64,000 nt of DNA from Bacillus infantis NRRL B-14911 (GCF_000473245.1 NC_022524.1:1202501-1266500), one strand, 5' to 3'. Shown: positions 1 through 8,491, counted from the stretch's first letter. Notes: generated by a model not told the origin, from the sequence alone. Program-made: numbers and translations.

Positions 1-74
1 CGAAACGGCTGCTGGACAATGGATTTGCCTTTCAATATACCGATCTGGAAAAAGCACTTCGAGACCTGGTTTAA
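1..74 (+). CDS. C-terminal end of a TIGR01777-type NAD-dependent epimerase (YfhF-like), partial
   Basis: Only the last 23 codons are present, in the frame starting at base 3 and ending with TAA at 72-74. The peptide contains KRLLDNGFAFQYTDLEKAL. This strongly resembles the C-terminal DUF1731 tail of SDR39U1/YfhF epimerases, which ends in a GF-x-F-x-x-x-x-L-x-x-AL motif. The catalytic part lies outside the window, so the substrate cannot be judged. It is on the same strand as yhaX, about 120 bp upstream of it. The call rests on a short stretch. Confidence 0.6.
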   Translation, partial: KRLLDNGFAFQYTDLEKALRDLV

Positions 75-192
75 GCGAGGAATCCCGCTTTGAGGGGCTG
101 GACATTTCTTTCCCTGTCCCTGTTCTATTCCTGCTCTCCTTTTCATAAAAGTGAATAAGGACAGAATTACATCGAGAATAGGGGGCAATGGG

Positions 193-1059
193 ATGATATA
201 TAAGCTTCTTGCTTTAAACATAGAGGGCACGCTGCTTCAGTCCAATGGGAAACTGCACAGATCAACAAGGGAAGCGATTGATTATGTACAGCAGAAAGGA
301 ATTTATGTCACGCTCGTTACGTCAAGAAGTTTTCCTTCTGCAAAAAAAGTGGCAAAAGCACTGAAGATCAATTCTTATCTGGTAACGCACAGGGGTGCAT
401 TCATCGGCAATAATGTCAAAATGCCGATCTTTTCAAAAAAAATGCCGGAAACGATTACGTATGAGATTGTCAGGCTGCTTGAAGGATTCCCTTGCCAGAT
501 CAGGCTGCTGCATGAGCAATTCTCACTCGCGAATAAAACAAAGCTCAACCATAATATACTTGCGAAAACCGTATTCACAGCCGGGGATCCCATCTTTTAT
601 TCACAGCAGTTTGTTGAATCGGTCAGTGATATCCTTCTTGATGATCCGGCTTCGGTTCCGAAAATCGAGGTGTTCTTTGAATCCAAGAAAGATCTTGAAG
701 ACGCTCAAAAGGCAATCTCAAATATGTATTCTGAGGCTGACACCGTCAGGCTGAGCGACCAGAGGCTCGATATCGTCCCTGCAGGGATTTCCAAGCTGAG
801 CGGCCTGCTCCATATCGGCAACCAGCTTGGGGTGGACTTAAGCGAAATGGTCGTCATCGGCGATGGAATCGACGATGTGGACATGGTAAAGGCAGCAGGC
901 CTCGGCGTTGCCATGGGCAATGCCCCGGCAGAATTGAAGCTTGCGGCCGACTGGCTGACCAGATCCAATAATGAAAACGGGGTCGCCTATATGGTAAAAG
1001 AACACTTCCGCAAACAGCACCCTATCGAATTCCTCAAAAAAATGAATCTGCTGAAATGA
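193..1059 (+). CDS. yhaX: HAD-superfamily (Cof-type) phosphatase-like protein YhaX
   Basis: A 288-residue Cof/IIB-type HAD protein. I use the ATG at 193, which has AGGGGG at about 179-184 upstream; an in-frame GTG at 151 would add 14 residues. The ATG gives the length of B. subtilis YhaX. The hydrolase signature at residues 6-12 reads LNIEGTL, not DxDGT, so the nucleophile Asp is Asn and the acid/base Asp is Glu. The late motif GDGIDDVDM keeps the Mg-binding acidic residues. YhaX is a stress/sporulation-associated protein of unknown substrate, and loss of the nucleophile makes classical phosphatase activity doubtful. It lies upstream of hemZ, as in B. subtilis. The family call is firm; activity is unknown. 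Confidence 0.85.
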   Translation: MIYKLLALNIEGTLLQSNGKLHRSTREAIDYVQQKGIYVTLVTSRSFPSAKKVAKALKINSYLVTHRGAFIGNNVKMPIFSKKMPETITYEIVRLLEGFPCQIRLLHEQFSLANKTKLNHNILAKTVFTAGDPIFYSQQFVESVSDILLDDPASVPKIEVFFESKKDLEDAQKAISNMYSEADTVRLSDQRLDIVPAGISKLSGLLHIGNQLGVDLSEMVVIGDGIDDVDMVKAAGLGVAMGNAPAELKLAADWLTRSNNENGVAYMVKEHFRKQHPIEFLKKMNLLK

Positions 1060-1065
1060 AAGAGG

Positions 1066-1114
1066 GTGACAGGCACCTATACCAGTGAAGGCTGCTGGTA
1101 TAGGTGCCTGTCAC
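1066..1114. repeat. Perfect 20-bp inverted repeat downstream of yhaX
   Basis: The arms at 1066-1085 and 1095-1114 are exact reverse complements (GTGACAGGCACC core) around a 9-base loop. No T-run follows, so this is not a standard intrinsic terminator. The GTGACAGGCACC/GGTGCCTGTCAC arms look like the dispersed palindromic elements common in this group of bacilli. That is from memory, not a search. Confidence 0.8.
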
Positions 1115-1216
1115 TATTTGAACCTGTTGACCTCCCCTCCCCCTTTTTGTACACTTATGGGAGGTTTTTGTTTTTATGTTGAGATTCTTTTAGACCACAA
1201 AAAAAAGGTGATGAAT

Positions 1217-2722
1217 GTGCGTATTTATATAGAAGGGCTGGATCATGAGAGATTTGACCGCCCGATGGGCAATATAGCAAACCTCTTTTTCGAAGAATGT
1301 GAAGTGAGCAGGAAGCCGGTTGGGGATGAGGACCTCCATATTGCGTTTAAAGTGGAAGTTGATGAAATGGTGAAAGTACGGGCCGTCCTGAGTGACCGAA
1401 GCGGAAATAGCGAAGAAGCTTCCTATGAGAAAGAGCTTGAGGGATGGAGTACGGAAAAAGAGTATTTCAGACAGCTGATCAAGGCTGTTTCCCGCGTGTA
1501 TTTGATGGTGCTCCAGGATTATACCGGCATCACACAGAAGTGGGGAATTCTCACAGGTGTACGGCCCACCAAGCTCCTGCACCGCCATGTCCAGAAGGGG
1601 ACACCTCTGGCGGAAGCCCATCGCCAGCTGAAAGAGGAGTATCTGATCACCGATGAAAAGATCGAGCTGATGCAGAAGATCGTGGACCGCCAGCTGGCCG
1701 TCATCCCTGACTTATATGAGCTGAAGAAGGAAGTAAGCATCTATATCGGCATTCCTTTCTGCCCAACGAAATGTGCATATTGCACGTTCCCGGCATATGC
1801 GATCAATGGCCGCCAGGGCTCTGTCGATTCTTTCCTGGGCGGGCTCCATTATGAAATGCGCGAGGTCGGCAAATGGCTGAAGGAAAACGGGATCAAGATT
1901 ACGACCGTATACTACGGCGGAGGAACACCAACAAGCATTACTGCCGAGGAAATGGATATGCTTTATGAGGAGATGTACGAATCCTTCCCGGATGTAAAAG
2001 ATATCAGGGAAATCACGGTGGAAGCAGGCCGACCGGATACGATTACCCCTGAAAAACTTGAGGTTCTGAAAAAGTGGAACATCGACCGTATCAGCATCAA
2101 TCCTCAGTCTTACATCCAGGAAACGCTTAAAGCGATCGGCCGCCATCATACCGTAGAAGAGACGATTGATAAGTTCCACCTGGCCCGCGGCATGGGCATG
2201 AACAATATCAATATGGACCTGATCATCGGCCTTCCAGGCGAAGAAGTCCCTGAGTTCCAGCACACACTGGATGAAACAGAAAAGCTGATGCCGGAGTCCT
2301 TGACGGTCCATACGCTTTCATTTAAAAGGGCGTCTGAAATGACCCGGAATAAACAGCGGTATAAAGTAGCAGACAGAGATGAAATCGTGCGGATGATGGA
2401 TCTTGCAGAAGAATGGACAGAAAAGCATGACTATGCGCCGTATTATCTGTACCGTCAGAAAAACATCCTTGGCAATCTTGAAAATGTCGGCTATGCCCTG
2501 AAAAATCAGGAAAGCCTTTATAATATCATGATCATGGAAGAGCAGCAGACGATCATCGGTCTTGGCTGCGGGGCATCAAGCAAATTTGTGCACCCTGTGA
2601 CAGGCACGATCTCCCAGCTCGCTAATCCAAAGGATCCAAAATCCTATAATGACAGCTTTAAGCATTATACCGAAGAGAAAATCAAGATTCTTGAAGATCT
2701 GTTCAGCAGGGAGCAAGCCTGA
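1217..2722 (+). CDS. hemZ: HemZ, radical-SAM oxygen-independent coproporphyrinogen dehydrogenase-like protein
   Basis: A 501-residue radical SAM protein of the HemN/HemZ family, proposed to act in anaerobic porphyrin synthesis. The cluster motif CPTKCAYC (C182, C186, C189) binds the [4Fe-4S]/SAM centre. The following YYGGGTPT and the C-terminal HemN-like region fit the family. I prefer the GTG at 1217: AAGGTGATG lies just upstream at suitable spacing, the N-terminus then aligns with B. subtilis HemZ, and the length equals its 501 residues. An ATG two codons earlier would overlap the ribosome binding site. It follows yhaX as in B. subtilis. Whether HemZ makes coproporphyrin in vivo is not settled by sequence. 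Confidence 0.92.
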   Translation: MRIYIEGLDHERFDRPMGNIANLFFEECEVSRKPVGDEDLHIAFKVEVDEMVKVRAVLSDRSGNSEEASYEKELEGWSTEKEYFRQLIKAVSRVYLMVLQDYTGITQKWGILTGVRPTKLLHRHVQKGTPLAEAHRQLKEEYLITDEKIELMQKIVDRQLAVIPDLYELKKEVSIYIGIPFCPTKCAYCTFPAYAINGRQGSVDSFLGGLHYEMREVGKWLKENGIKITTVYYGGGTPTSITAEEMDMLYEEMYESFPDVKDIREITVEAGRPDTITPEKLEVLKKWNIDRISINPQSYIQETLKAIGRHHTVEETIDKFHLARGMGMNNINMDLIIGLPGEEVPEFQHTLDETEKLMPESLTVHTLSFKRASEMTRNKQRYKVADRDEIVRMMDLAEEWTEKHDYAPYYLYRQKNILGNLENVGYALKNQESLYNIMIMEEQQTIIGLGCGASSKFVHPVTGTISQLANPKDPKSYNDSFKHYTEEKIKILEDLFSREQA

Positions 2723-2838
2723 GCTGGACACTGAATGGCAGGTGCCCCGGCTCCTGTCATTTGTTTGTTCTCCTGGATTATATGCCTTTGAACTTGCGGC
2801 ATATTTGTGAAAAAGAGAGGGAAAGCATATAATGGAAA

Positions 2839-2870
2839 AAGGCGATTCTCTTCTGAGAGTCGTTTTTTAT
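2839..2870 (+). terminator. Intrinsic terminator downstream of hemZ
   Basis: The stem CGATTCTC / GAGAGTCG has one G:T pair and is followed by TTTTTT. It lies 117 bp after the hemZ stop. Confidence 0.7.
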
Positions 2871-3005
2871 TGGCTGCGCCAAGCGCCGTTCCAATTGACA
2901 CAATCTATACACAAAGCAAGCCTGGGCAAGGCTTATTCTTGATTTGAATTATAGTAAAATAAGCATATGGCGCCAGATCATCGATCCGTTTGAGGAGTGA
3001 ATATA

Positions 3006-4391
3006 ATGAAGACAGCAGTGGTAATCGGCGGAGGCATCACCGGACTTTCTGCCATGTATTATCTGCAAAAGCTGAAGCGGGAAAAGAACCTGCCGCTTAA
3101 CCTGATACTCGCAGAAAAAGGCGGGGAACTGGGAGGCAAGATTGCGACTGTAAAAAGAGGCGAATATATCATGGAAACAGGGGCGGATTCGGTTGTTGCC
3201 CGAAATGAAAGCATCCTCCGGTTGCTGGACGAGCTGAAGCTGCATGAAGAAGTGGTCTACAATGCAACCGGCACATCCTATCTATATTCGAAAAACCGGC
3301 TGGTGAAAATCCCCGAAGACACTGTTTTCGGCATCCCGACAAGTGTGCAGTCATTATTCAGCAGCCCGCTGATTTCCTTTAAAGGAAAAGTGCGTGCCCT
3401 GAAGGACCTTGTCAGCAAAAATAAGGAATTCACAAAGGACAGCTCAATCGGCCTTTTCCTTGAAAGCTTTCTGGGCAGGGAGCTGGTCGAATACCAGGTT
3501 TCTCCTGTTCTGTCAGGCGTCTATTCAGGGAAGCTGAACGAGCTGACGATGGCCACGACGCTTCCTTACCTGCTTGAATATAAAAATAAATACGGCAGCA
3601 TTATCCGCGGACTGTCCGAAAATAAAAAGAAGTTTCAATCCTCCGGCAGCAAGAAGTTCATTTCCTTTAAAGGCGGACTATCTGCCCTCATCGACAGGCT
3701 GGAGGAAGCATTGACAGAAGCTGAAATTCTTAAAGGGGCGGCGGTCGAAAAAATAGAGAAACATGGCGGGCAATACACGATTGCTTTTTCCAACAGGGAA
3801 AGCATTACCGCAGACTATGTGATCCTGAGCACTCCCCATGATGCAGCCGAAAAGCTGCTTCGGGATGACCGCTTGGATCCTGCATTTGCCGAGCTGAAGA
3901 ACTCTTCTCTCACAAGCATCTATCTTGGTTTCGATATCCCTGACAGCGAGCTGCCCGCAGATGGCACAGGCTTCATTGTTTCTGAAGGAAGCGATCTTAA
4001 GTGCAATGCCTGCACATGGACGAGCCGAAAGTGGAGTCACACTTCAGAGAGGCACCAGCTTCTGCTCCGGCTTTTCTACAAAAGCTCCAATCCAAATTAT
4101 GCATACCTGAACGGGCTGGACAGGGACGGGTTTGTAGAAGAAGCATTGAATGATGTGAAAAAGAGCCTCGGTATTTCTGCACAGCCGGCCATGGTGGAAG
4201 TGACACGCTGGAATAATCTAATGCCGAACTATTCGCTCAAGCATGGGGAAGCTGTGGAATCGCTGACTGACAGCCTGACAGAACATTATCCTAATGTCCT
4301 AATCGCCGGCTGTTCTTATTATGGTGTAGGCATTGCTGCCTGCATCGCCAACGGCCAGAAAACCGCTGAAATGATTGCGGAAAAAATATAG
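3006..4391 (+). CDS. hemY: Coproporphyrinogen III oxidase / protoporphyrinogen oxidase (HemY/CgoX type)
   Basis: A 461-residue FAD-dependent oxidase. The N-terminal dinucleotide fold VIGGGITGLSA and the GADSVVAR stretch are typical of HemY/CgoX, which in Gram-positive bacteria oxidises coproporphyrinogen III to coproporphyrin III. TGAGGAG at 2991-2997 sets the ATG at 3006; an in-frame GTG at 2997 lies inside that site. B. subtilis has hemY directly after hemH, but here it sits about 47 kb from hemEH, next to hemZ. It may be the only copy (relocated) or a second paralog. The reaction is assigned from the family; the redox partner is not visible. Confidence 0.88.
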   Translation: MKTAVVIGGGITGLSAMYYLQKLKREKNLPLNLILAEKGGELGGKIATVKRGEYIMETGADSVVARNESILRLLDELKLHEEVVYNATGTSYLYSKNRLVKIPEDTVFGIPTSVQSLFSSPLISFKGKVRALKDLVSKNKEFTKDSSIGLFLESFLGRELVEYQVSPVLSGVYSGKLNELTMATTLPYLLEYKNKYGSIIRGLSENKKKFQSSGSKKFISFKGGLSALIDRLEEALTEAEILKGAAVEKIEKHGGQYTIAFSNRESITADYVILSTPHDAAEKLLRDDRLDPAFAELKNSSLTSIYLGFDIPDSELPADGTGFIVSEGSDLKCNACTWTSRKWSHTSERHQLLLRLFYKSSNPNYAYLNGLDRDGFVEEALNDVKKSLGISAQPAMVEVTRWNNLMPNYSLKHGEAVESLTDSLTEHYPNVLIAGCSYYGVGIAACIANGQKTAEMIAEKI

Positions 4392-4399
4392 TAAGAGAG

Positions 4400-4435
4400 A
4401 GGCGGCTTTCCATAAGGAGGCCGCCTGAATTTTAG
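4400..4435 (+). terminator. Hairpin terminator after hemY
   Basis: AGGCGGC (4400-4406) pairs with GCCGCCT (4420-4426). A short imperfect T-rich tail follows, so the terminator may be weak. Confidence 0.6.
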
Positions 4436-4527
4436 TGTTAGATGACAGAAATTTCTGTTAAAATAAAGGAGATTCAGGAAGTATAGAGAATGTTATAGGC
4501 AGAAGGAATCATAAGCTTTAAATAATT

Positions 4528-4542
4528 ATGTAAGCGTTTACT
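4528..4542 (+). promoter_or_regulatory. Predicted CcpA (cre) site in front of the acyl-CoA ligase
   Basis: ATGTAAGCGTTTACT matches the Bacillus cre consensus WTGNAANCGNWNNCW at every defined position. It ends two bases before the ribosome binding site of the gene at 4561. It is therefore in the transcribed leader or overlapping the promoter, a position that would allow roadblock-type catabolite repression. Confidence 0.75.
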
Positions 4543-4560
4543 ATGGGGAGGTAGATTATA

Positions 4561-6177
4561 TTGATGATGCAGACGCCTTTAACGATGACGCAAATGATTA
4601 AAAGAGCAGAAAAGTATTTTCCGAAGAAAGAAGTAGTATCTAGAACAGGCTCAGGCTTTCACCGTTTCACTTACAGGCAAATCGCCGAAAGGACAAAGAA
4701 GCTGGCAGCAGCCCTTGAATCAATCGGGGTGGAAAGGGGCGATAAGGTCGGTACCCTGGCCTGGAACCACCACCGGCATCTAGAGGCCTATTTTGCTATT
4801 CCCTGCAGCGGCGCTGTGCTGCATACCATCAATATCAGACTCTCCCCACAGCATATTTCCTATATTATCAATCATGCAGAAGACAAAGTATTACTGATAG
4901 ATCCTGATATTGTCCCGCTCATCGAGAAATGCCAGCAGGAGCTGTCTACGGTGAAGGCCTATATCATCATGGGGGATGAAGGCCAGCTGCCGGAAACCAC
5001 GCTTTCCCCGGTTTATCATTACGAAGAGTTTCTTGAAACAGGCAGAAGCGATTATGAGTATCCTGATGACCTTGATGAGAACAGCCCGGCCGGAATGTGC
5101 TATACCTCTGCGACGACCGGTAATCCGAAAGGGGTCATCTATTCCCACAGGGGCATTGTCCTGCATAGCATGGCATTAGGGATGGCAGACAGTGCAGCAG
5201 TAAGCGAGAAGGATATTGCCATGCCTGTTGTGCCGATGTTCCATGTCAATGCATGGGGACTTCCGTTCGCGGCCGTGTGGTTCGGAACCTCGCTTGTCAT
5301 GCCTGGACCATATTTTACGCCAAAGCTTTTGGCAGAACTGGTACAAAGTGAAAAAGTAACCATCACAGCCGGTGTGCCGACCATCTGGCTTGGACTGCTG
5401 AAGGAGCTTGATGAGAATGAATATGACATGTCAAGCCTCAGATCTATCCTTTGCGGAGGGTCTGCAGCGCCGAAAGGGATGATTAAAGCATTTGAGCAAA
5501 AGCATAAGATTCCGTTCATGCATGCATATGGGATGACAGAAACAAGCCCGCTAGTAGTCATTTCGACCTTAAAAAGCTATCAGGAGGAATTGTCTGTTGA
5601 AGAAAAGCTCGATATCAAAGCGAAGCAGGGAATCCTTGTGCCAGGCCTGGAAATGAAGGCAGTCGGAAAAGACGGTGAGGTCAAATGGGACGGCAAGGAA
5701 ATGGGGGAGCTTGCGATCCGCGGACCGTGGATTGCCTCGGAATATTATAAAGATGACCGGACTGACGAAGCCTTCAAGGATGGCTGGCTTTATACAGGGG
5801 ACGTGGTCACCCTTGATGAAGAAGGCTTTATGAAGATCGTCGACAGGACAAAGGACCTGATCAAAAGCGGCGGTGAATGGATCAGCTCGGTTGATCTTGA
5901 AAATGCTTTGATGGCACACGAAGCCGTTTTTGAAGCGGCTGTTGTAGCAGTCCCGCATGAACAATGGCAGGAACGGCCTGTGGCCTGTGTGGTGCTGAAA
6001 GACAGCCATAAAGGTTTGGATAAACAGGAGCTCTATGATTTCCTTCAGCCTCAGTTTGCAAAATGGTGGCTGCCTGATGAAATCTTATTCATGGAGGAAA
6101 TCCCGAAAACGTCTGTAGGAAAATTCCTTAAAATGGCCCTGCGGGATCAAGTCCAGCAGCAGCTGGCCGCAAATTAG
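4561..6177 (+). CDS. Medium/long-chain fatty acyl-CoA synthetase (AMP-forming)
   Basis: A 538-residue ANL-superfamily ligase that activates a carboxylic acid via an acyl-AMP to the CoA thioester. Visible motifs are the P-loop TSATTGNPKGV (the usual Gly is Ala), HAYGMTETSPL, YTGDVV, the DRTKDLIKSGGEWIS hinge and the C-terminal PKTSVGKFLK with its catalytic Lys. GGGGAGG at 4545-4551 serves the TTG at 4561; ATGs at 4564 and 4567 are alternatives. The cre box just upstream suggests glucose repression, fitting fatty-acid catabolism. The overall pattern is closest to AlkK-like and related degradative ligases. Chain length cannot be read from sequence. It is monocistronic, with a terminator at 6185. 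Confidence 0.87.
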   Translation: MMMQTPLTMTQMIKRAEKYFPKKEVVSRTGSGFHRFTYRQIAERTKKLAAALESIGVERGDKVGTLAWNHHRHLEAYFAIPCSGAVLHTINIRLSPQHISYIINHAEDKVLLIDPDIVPLIEKCQQELSTVKAYIIMGDEGQLPETTLSPVYHYEEFLETGRSDYEYPDDLDENSPAGMCYTSATTGNPKGVIYSHRGIVLHSMALGMADSAAVSEKDIAMPVVPMFHVNAWGLPFAAVWFGTSLVMPGPYFTPKLLAELVQSEKVTITAGVPTIWLGLLKELDENEYDMSSLRSILCGGSAAPKGMIKAFEQKHKIPFMHAYGMTETSPLVVISTLKSYQEELSVEEKLDIKAKQGILVPGLEMKAVGKDGEVKWDGKEMGELAIRGPWIASEYYKDDRTDEAFKDGWLYTGDVVTLDEEGFMKIVDRTKDLIKSGGEWISSVDLENALMAHEAVFEAAVVAVPHEQWQERPVACVVLKDSHKGLDKQELYDFLQPQFAKWWLPDEILFMEEIPKTSVGKFLKMALRDQVQQQLAAN

Positions 6178-6184
6178 AGGAAGC

Positions 6185-6215
6185 AAGGCAGAGTGAACCA
6201 CCTCTGCCTTTTCTT
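6185..6215 (+). terminator. Intrinsic terminator after acyl-CoA ligase
   Basis: A perfect 9-bp stem AAGGCAGAG / CTCTGCCTT is followed by TTCTT. Confidence 0.85.
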
Positions 6216-6235
6216 ACGGCTAAATATGACAATAT

Positions 6236-6264
6236 TTCAAATTATTCGATAAAAACTTTATAAT
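6236..6264 (+). promoter_or_regulatory. Sigma-A-type promoter of yhaR
   Basis: TTCAAA at 6236-6241 and TATAAT at 6259-6264 are separated by 17 bp, about 50 bp before the yhaR start codon. Confidence 0.6.
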
Positions 6265-6316
6265 GGTTCCGCCTATCTTTATAATAGAGATAACTATGAC
6301 CAAGGAGGCTGCGGAT

Positions 6317-7108
6317 ATGGCAATAGAATGCAATACAGAAACTGTGAAGGTATCCATCAAAAACAGGGTGGCAGTGGTTGAGATGAACAGGCCGGAATCC
6401 CTGAACGCACTGGATGAGGAAATGATCAGAGGACTGGCTGCAAACCTGAAGCAGATCAGTACAGATGAAAATGTCGACATCGTCGTGCTTAAAGGAAGCG
6501 GAAGAGCCTTTTCCTCCGGCGGCGATATTAAAACGATGCTTTCGTCCACAAATGAAAGCGATTTCTACACAGTGATGGACTGCATCAGCGATCTTGTCAT
6601 CACACTCTATACCATGCCGAAGCTGACAATCAGCTCTGTGACTGGGGCAGCCGCCGGGCTTGGATTCAGCCTGGCGCTGGCTACAGACTATATATTGGCC
6701 GACAAATCAAGCAAGCTTGCCATGAACTTTATCGGCATCGGGCTGATTCCTGATGGAGGCTCGCATTTCTTCCTTGAGCGCAAGCTTGGTGAGGATAAAG
6801 CAAAGCATCTGATCTGGGAAGGAAAAGCAATGCCGGCCGAAGAGGCCTTTCAGAATGGCCTCATCCATGAAATTGCTGTTGGCAATATTGAAGAAGCCCT
6901 TAACGCAAAAATTGAAAATTGGCTTTCAAAGCCCGTGTCTGCCATGATCAAGACCAAAAAGATCCTCGCAGAAAAAAATCGGCCGCAGCTTCTTAAAATG
7001 CTTGAGCTTGAAAAACATGGACAATACAAAATGCGCAGCACAGAAGATCATCAGGAAGGCATTAAAGCTTTCATAGAAAAAAGAAAGCCGGTATTTAAAG
7101 GAAAATAA
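6317..7108 (+). CDS. yhaR: Enoyl-CoA hydratase/isomerase family protein YhaR
   Basis: A 263-residue crotonase-fold protein. The oxyanion-hole stretches GSGRAFSSGGDI and TGAAAGLGFSLALATD are present, and IGIGLIPDGGSHFFL matches the C-terminal part of the active site. One of the two usual catalytic Glu positions appears to be Asp or Gly here, so the activity could be isomerase-like rather than hydratase. AGGAGG at 6303-6308 selects the ATG at 6317; the upstream in-frame codons lack a ribosome binding site. It has its own promoter and a strong bidirectional terminator. It occupies the yhaR place in the B. subtilis order, and its position after an acyl-CoA ligase suggests fatty-acid or branched-acid breakdown. 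Confidence 0.83.
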   Translation: MAIECNTETVKVSIKNRVAVVEMNRPESLNALDEEMIRGLAANLKQISTDENVDIVVLKGSGRAFSSGGDIKTMLSSTNESDFYTVMDCISDLVITLYTMPKLTISSVTGAAAGLGFSLALATDYILADKSSKLAMNFIGIGLIPDGGSHFFLERKLGEDKAKHLIWEGKAMPAEEAFQNGLIHEIAVGNIEEALNAKIENWLSKPVSAMIKTKKILAEKNRPQLLKMLELEKHGQYKMRSTEDHQEGIKAFIEKRKPVFKGK

Positions 7109-7155
7109 GCTGCAGTCTGATTCTGGAATTAATAAAACTGTTCAGGTTCCTAAAA

Positions 7156-7205
7156 ATAAGAGCCGGACAAAAGGGGATGCTCCTTTCGTCCGGCTCTTAT
7201 TATTT
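7156..7205. terminator. Strong bidirectional terminator between yhaR and yhzD
   Basis: The 19-base arms at 7156-7174 and 7182-7200 differ at one position. They are flanked by A-rich sequence on the left and T-rich sequence on the right, serving the converging genes yhaR (+) and yhzD (-). Confidence 0.88.
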
Positions 7206-7265
7206 TGATGTGCCGCAGGCGCCTTTAGCCTGGGTTCCTTAACCTGGTCAAGTACCTTCCGCTTC

Positions 7266-7451
7266 CTATGGATGAAATAATAACAGTTTCCCAAGCGGGG
7301 AGGTGCAGCGGTGGGTTTTGCCGCTGAGTCCTTTTTCGTTTAGGAGGTTTCCGCCGATTTCTTTCGCTTCGTCGTCGCTGCCGGCCTGGAAGCTTTCATC
7401 AAGGATTTTTTCTCCATCATTTTCGAAGGCTGTGAGTTTATAGGTTTTCAT
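7266..7451 (-). CDS. yhzD: YhzD-like small protein
   Basis: A 61-residue protein beginning MKTYKLTAFENDGEKILDES, which I recognise as the YhzD family of bacilli; its function is not known. The ATG at 7451 is preceded on the minus strand by AAAGGAGA at good spacing, whereas the longer reading frame has no support. It is compact and acidic in the middle, with no membrane segment or signal peptide. It converges with yhaR and is divergent from yhaQP. Confidence 0.8.
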   Translation of the reverse strand: MKTYKLTAFENDGEKILDESFQAGSDDEAKEIGGNLLNEKGLSGKTHRCTSPLGKLLLFHP

Positions 7452-7591
7452 ATGTCTTCTCCTTTTATTAAAAATTCTGATAGTTACTATTATTCTTGCA
7501 TAATTTCTGTTTTTCTGCAAAGAGATTTTTCCTGTATTTTGAACCTTTTTTAAGGCTGAATCGTATAAGGTATAGAGAAGGAGGAGTTACG

Positions 7592-8491
7592 ATGGTACTT
7601 GAGCTTGAACATGTGACAAAAAGATTTGGAAAGTTCACGGCGGTGGATGATCTGTCCCTGACCATCCCGGAAAAGGAAATGTTCGGATTTCTGGGGGCAA
7701 ATGGTGCAGGTAAAACAACAACATTCCGGATGGTGCTCGGCCTGCTGGAGCCGACAAGCGGGCGCATTTCCTGGGACGGGAACACAATTGATTACTCGAC
7801 AAGCCCAATCATAGGCTATCTCCCGGAAGAGCGCGGCCTTTATCCGAAGCTGAAGGTCAGGGATCAGGTTGTATACCTGGCAAGGCTGAGAGGGATGAAG
7901 AAGCCGGATATTCTGAAAGAGCTGGACTATTGGCTTAATAGGTTCAAGGTGCCGGAATACGCAAACAAAAAGGTGGAGGAACTTTCCAAGGGGAATCAGC
8001 AGAAGATCCAGTTTATTGCCAGCGTTATACATAAACCCAAGCTATTAATCCTTGATGAGCCTTTCAGCGGATTGGATCCGGTAAATGTCGAGCTATTGAA
8101 AAGCGCTGTGCTTGAACTAAAGGAGAAAGGCACGACCATTGTGTTTTCCAGCCACCGGATGGAGCATGTGGAGGAAATGTGCGAGCATTTATGCATCATG
8201 CATAAGGGACGCCCTGTTGTCCACGGAGCACTTAAGGAAATTAAAAGGGCGTTCGGGCGGAAGAACCTTGTGATCCATGCGGACTTCAAACTGGATTTCT
8301 TAAGCGGATTCCCTGGAGTGGAAAAGGTAAAGCAGACTGCGGAGGGCGTGCATCTGCAGATTGAAGGGGAAAAGGCTGCGGAGGCAATTTTAAAAGAAAT
8401 TGCCGGCAGGGGATTTGTCAGGAAGTTTGTTCTTGAGGAGCCTTCGCTGAACGATATTTTCATAGAAAAGGTGGGTGCTTCTTATGAATAA
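7592..8491 (+). CDS. yhaQ: ABC transporter ATP-binding protein YhaQ (Na+/drug efflux type)
   Basis: A 299-residue NatA-like ATPase. Motifs in order are Walker A GANGAGKTT, Q-loop region LPEERG, signature LSKGNQQK, Walker B LLILDEPFSGLDP and the switch His in SSHRMEHVE. A C-terminal accessory domain of about 80 residues follows. AAGGAGGAG precedes the ATG at 7592, and B. subtilis YhaQ is nearly the same length. It overlaps the permease yhaP by 8 bp (ATGAATAA), so the two are translationally coupled and form one exporter. Sodium export is known for the related NatAB; the substrate here is unproven. Confidence 0.92.
   Translation: MVLELEHVTKRFGKFTAVDDLSLTIPEKEMFGFLGANGAGKTTTFRMVLGLLEPTSGRISWDGNTIDYSTSPIIGYLPEERGLYPKLKVRDQVVYLARLRGMKKPDILKELDYWLNRFKVPEYANKKVEELSKGNQQKIQFIASVIHKPKLLILDEPFSGLDPVNVELLKSAVLELKEKGTTIVFSSHRMEHVEEMCEHLCIMHKGRPVVHGALKEIKRAFGRKNLVIHADFKLDFLSGFPGVEKVKQTAEGVHLQIEGEKAAEAILKEIAGRGFVRKFVLEEPSLNDIFIEKVGASYE

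Noticed and set aside
1712-2311. 199-codon frame antisense to hemZ
   Set aside because: It is a shadow of the hemZ reading frame; no initiation signal or motif.
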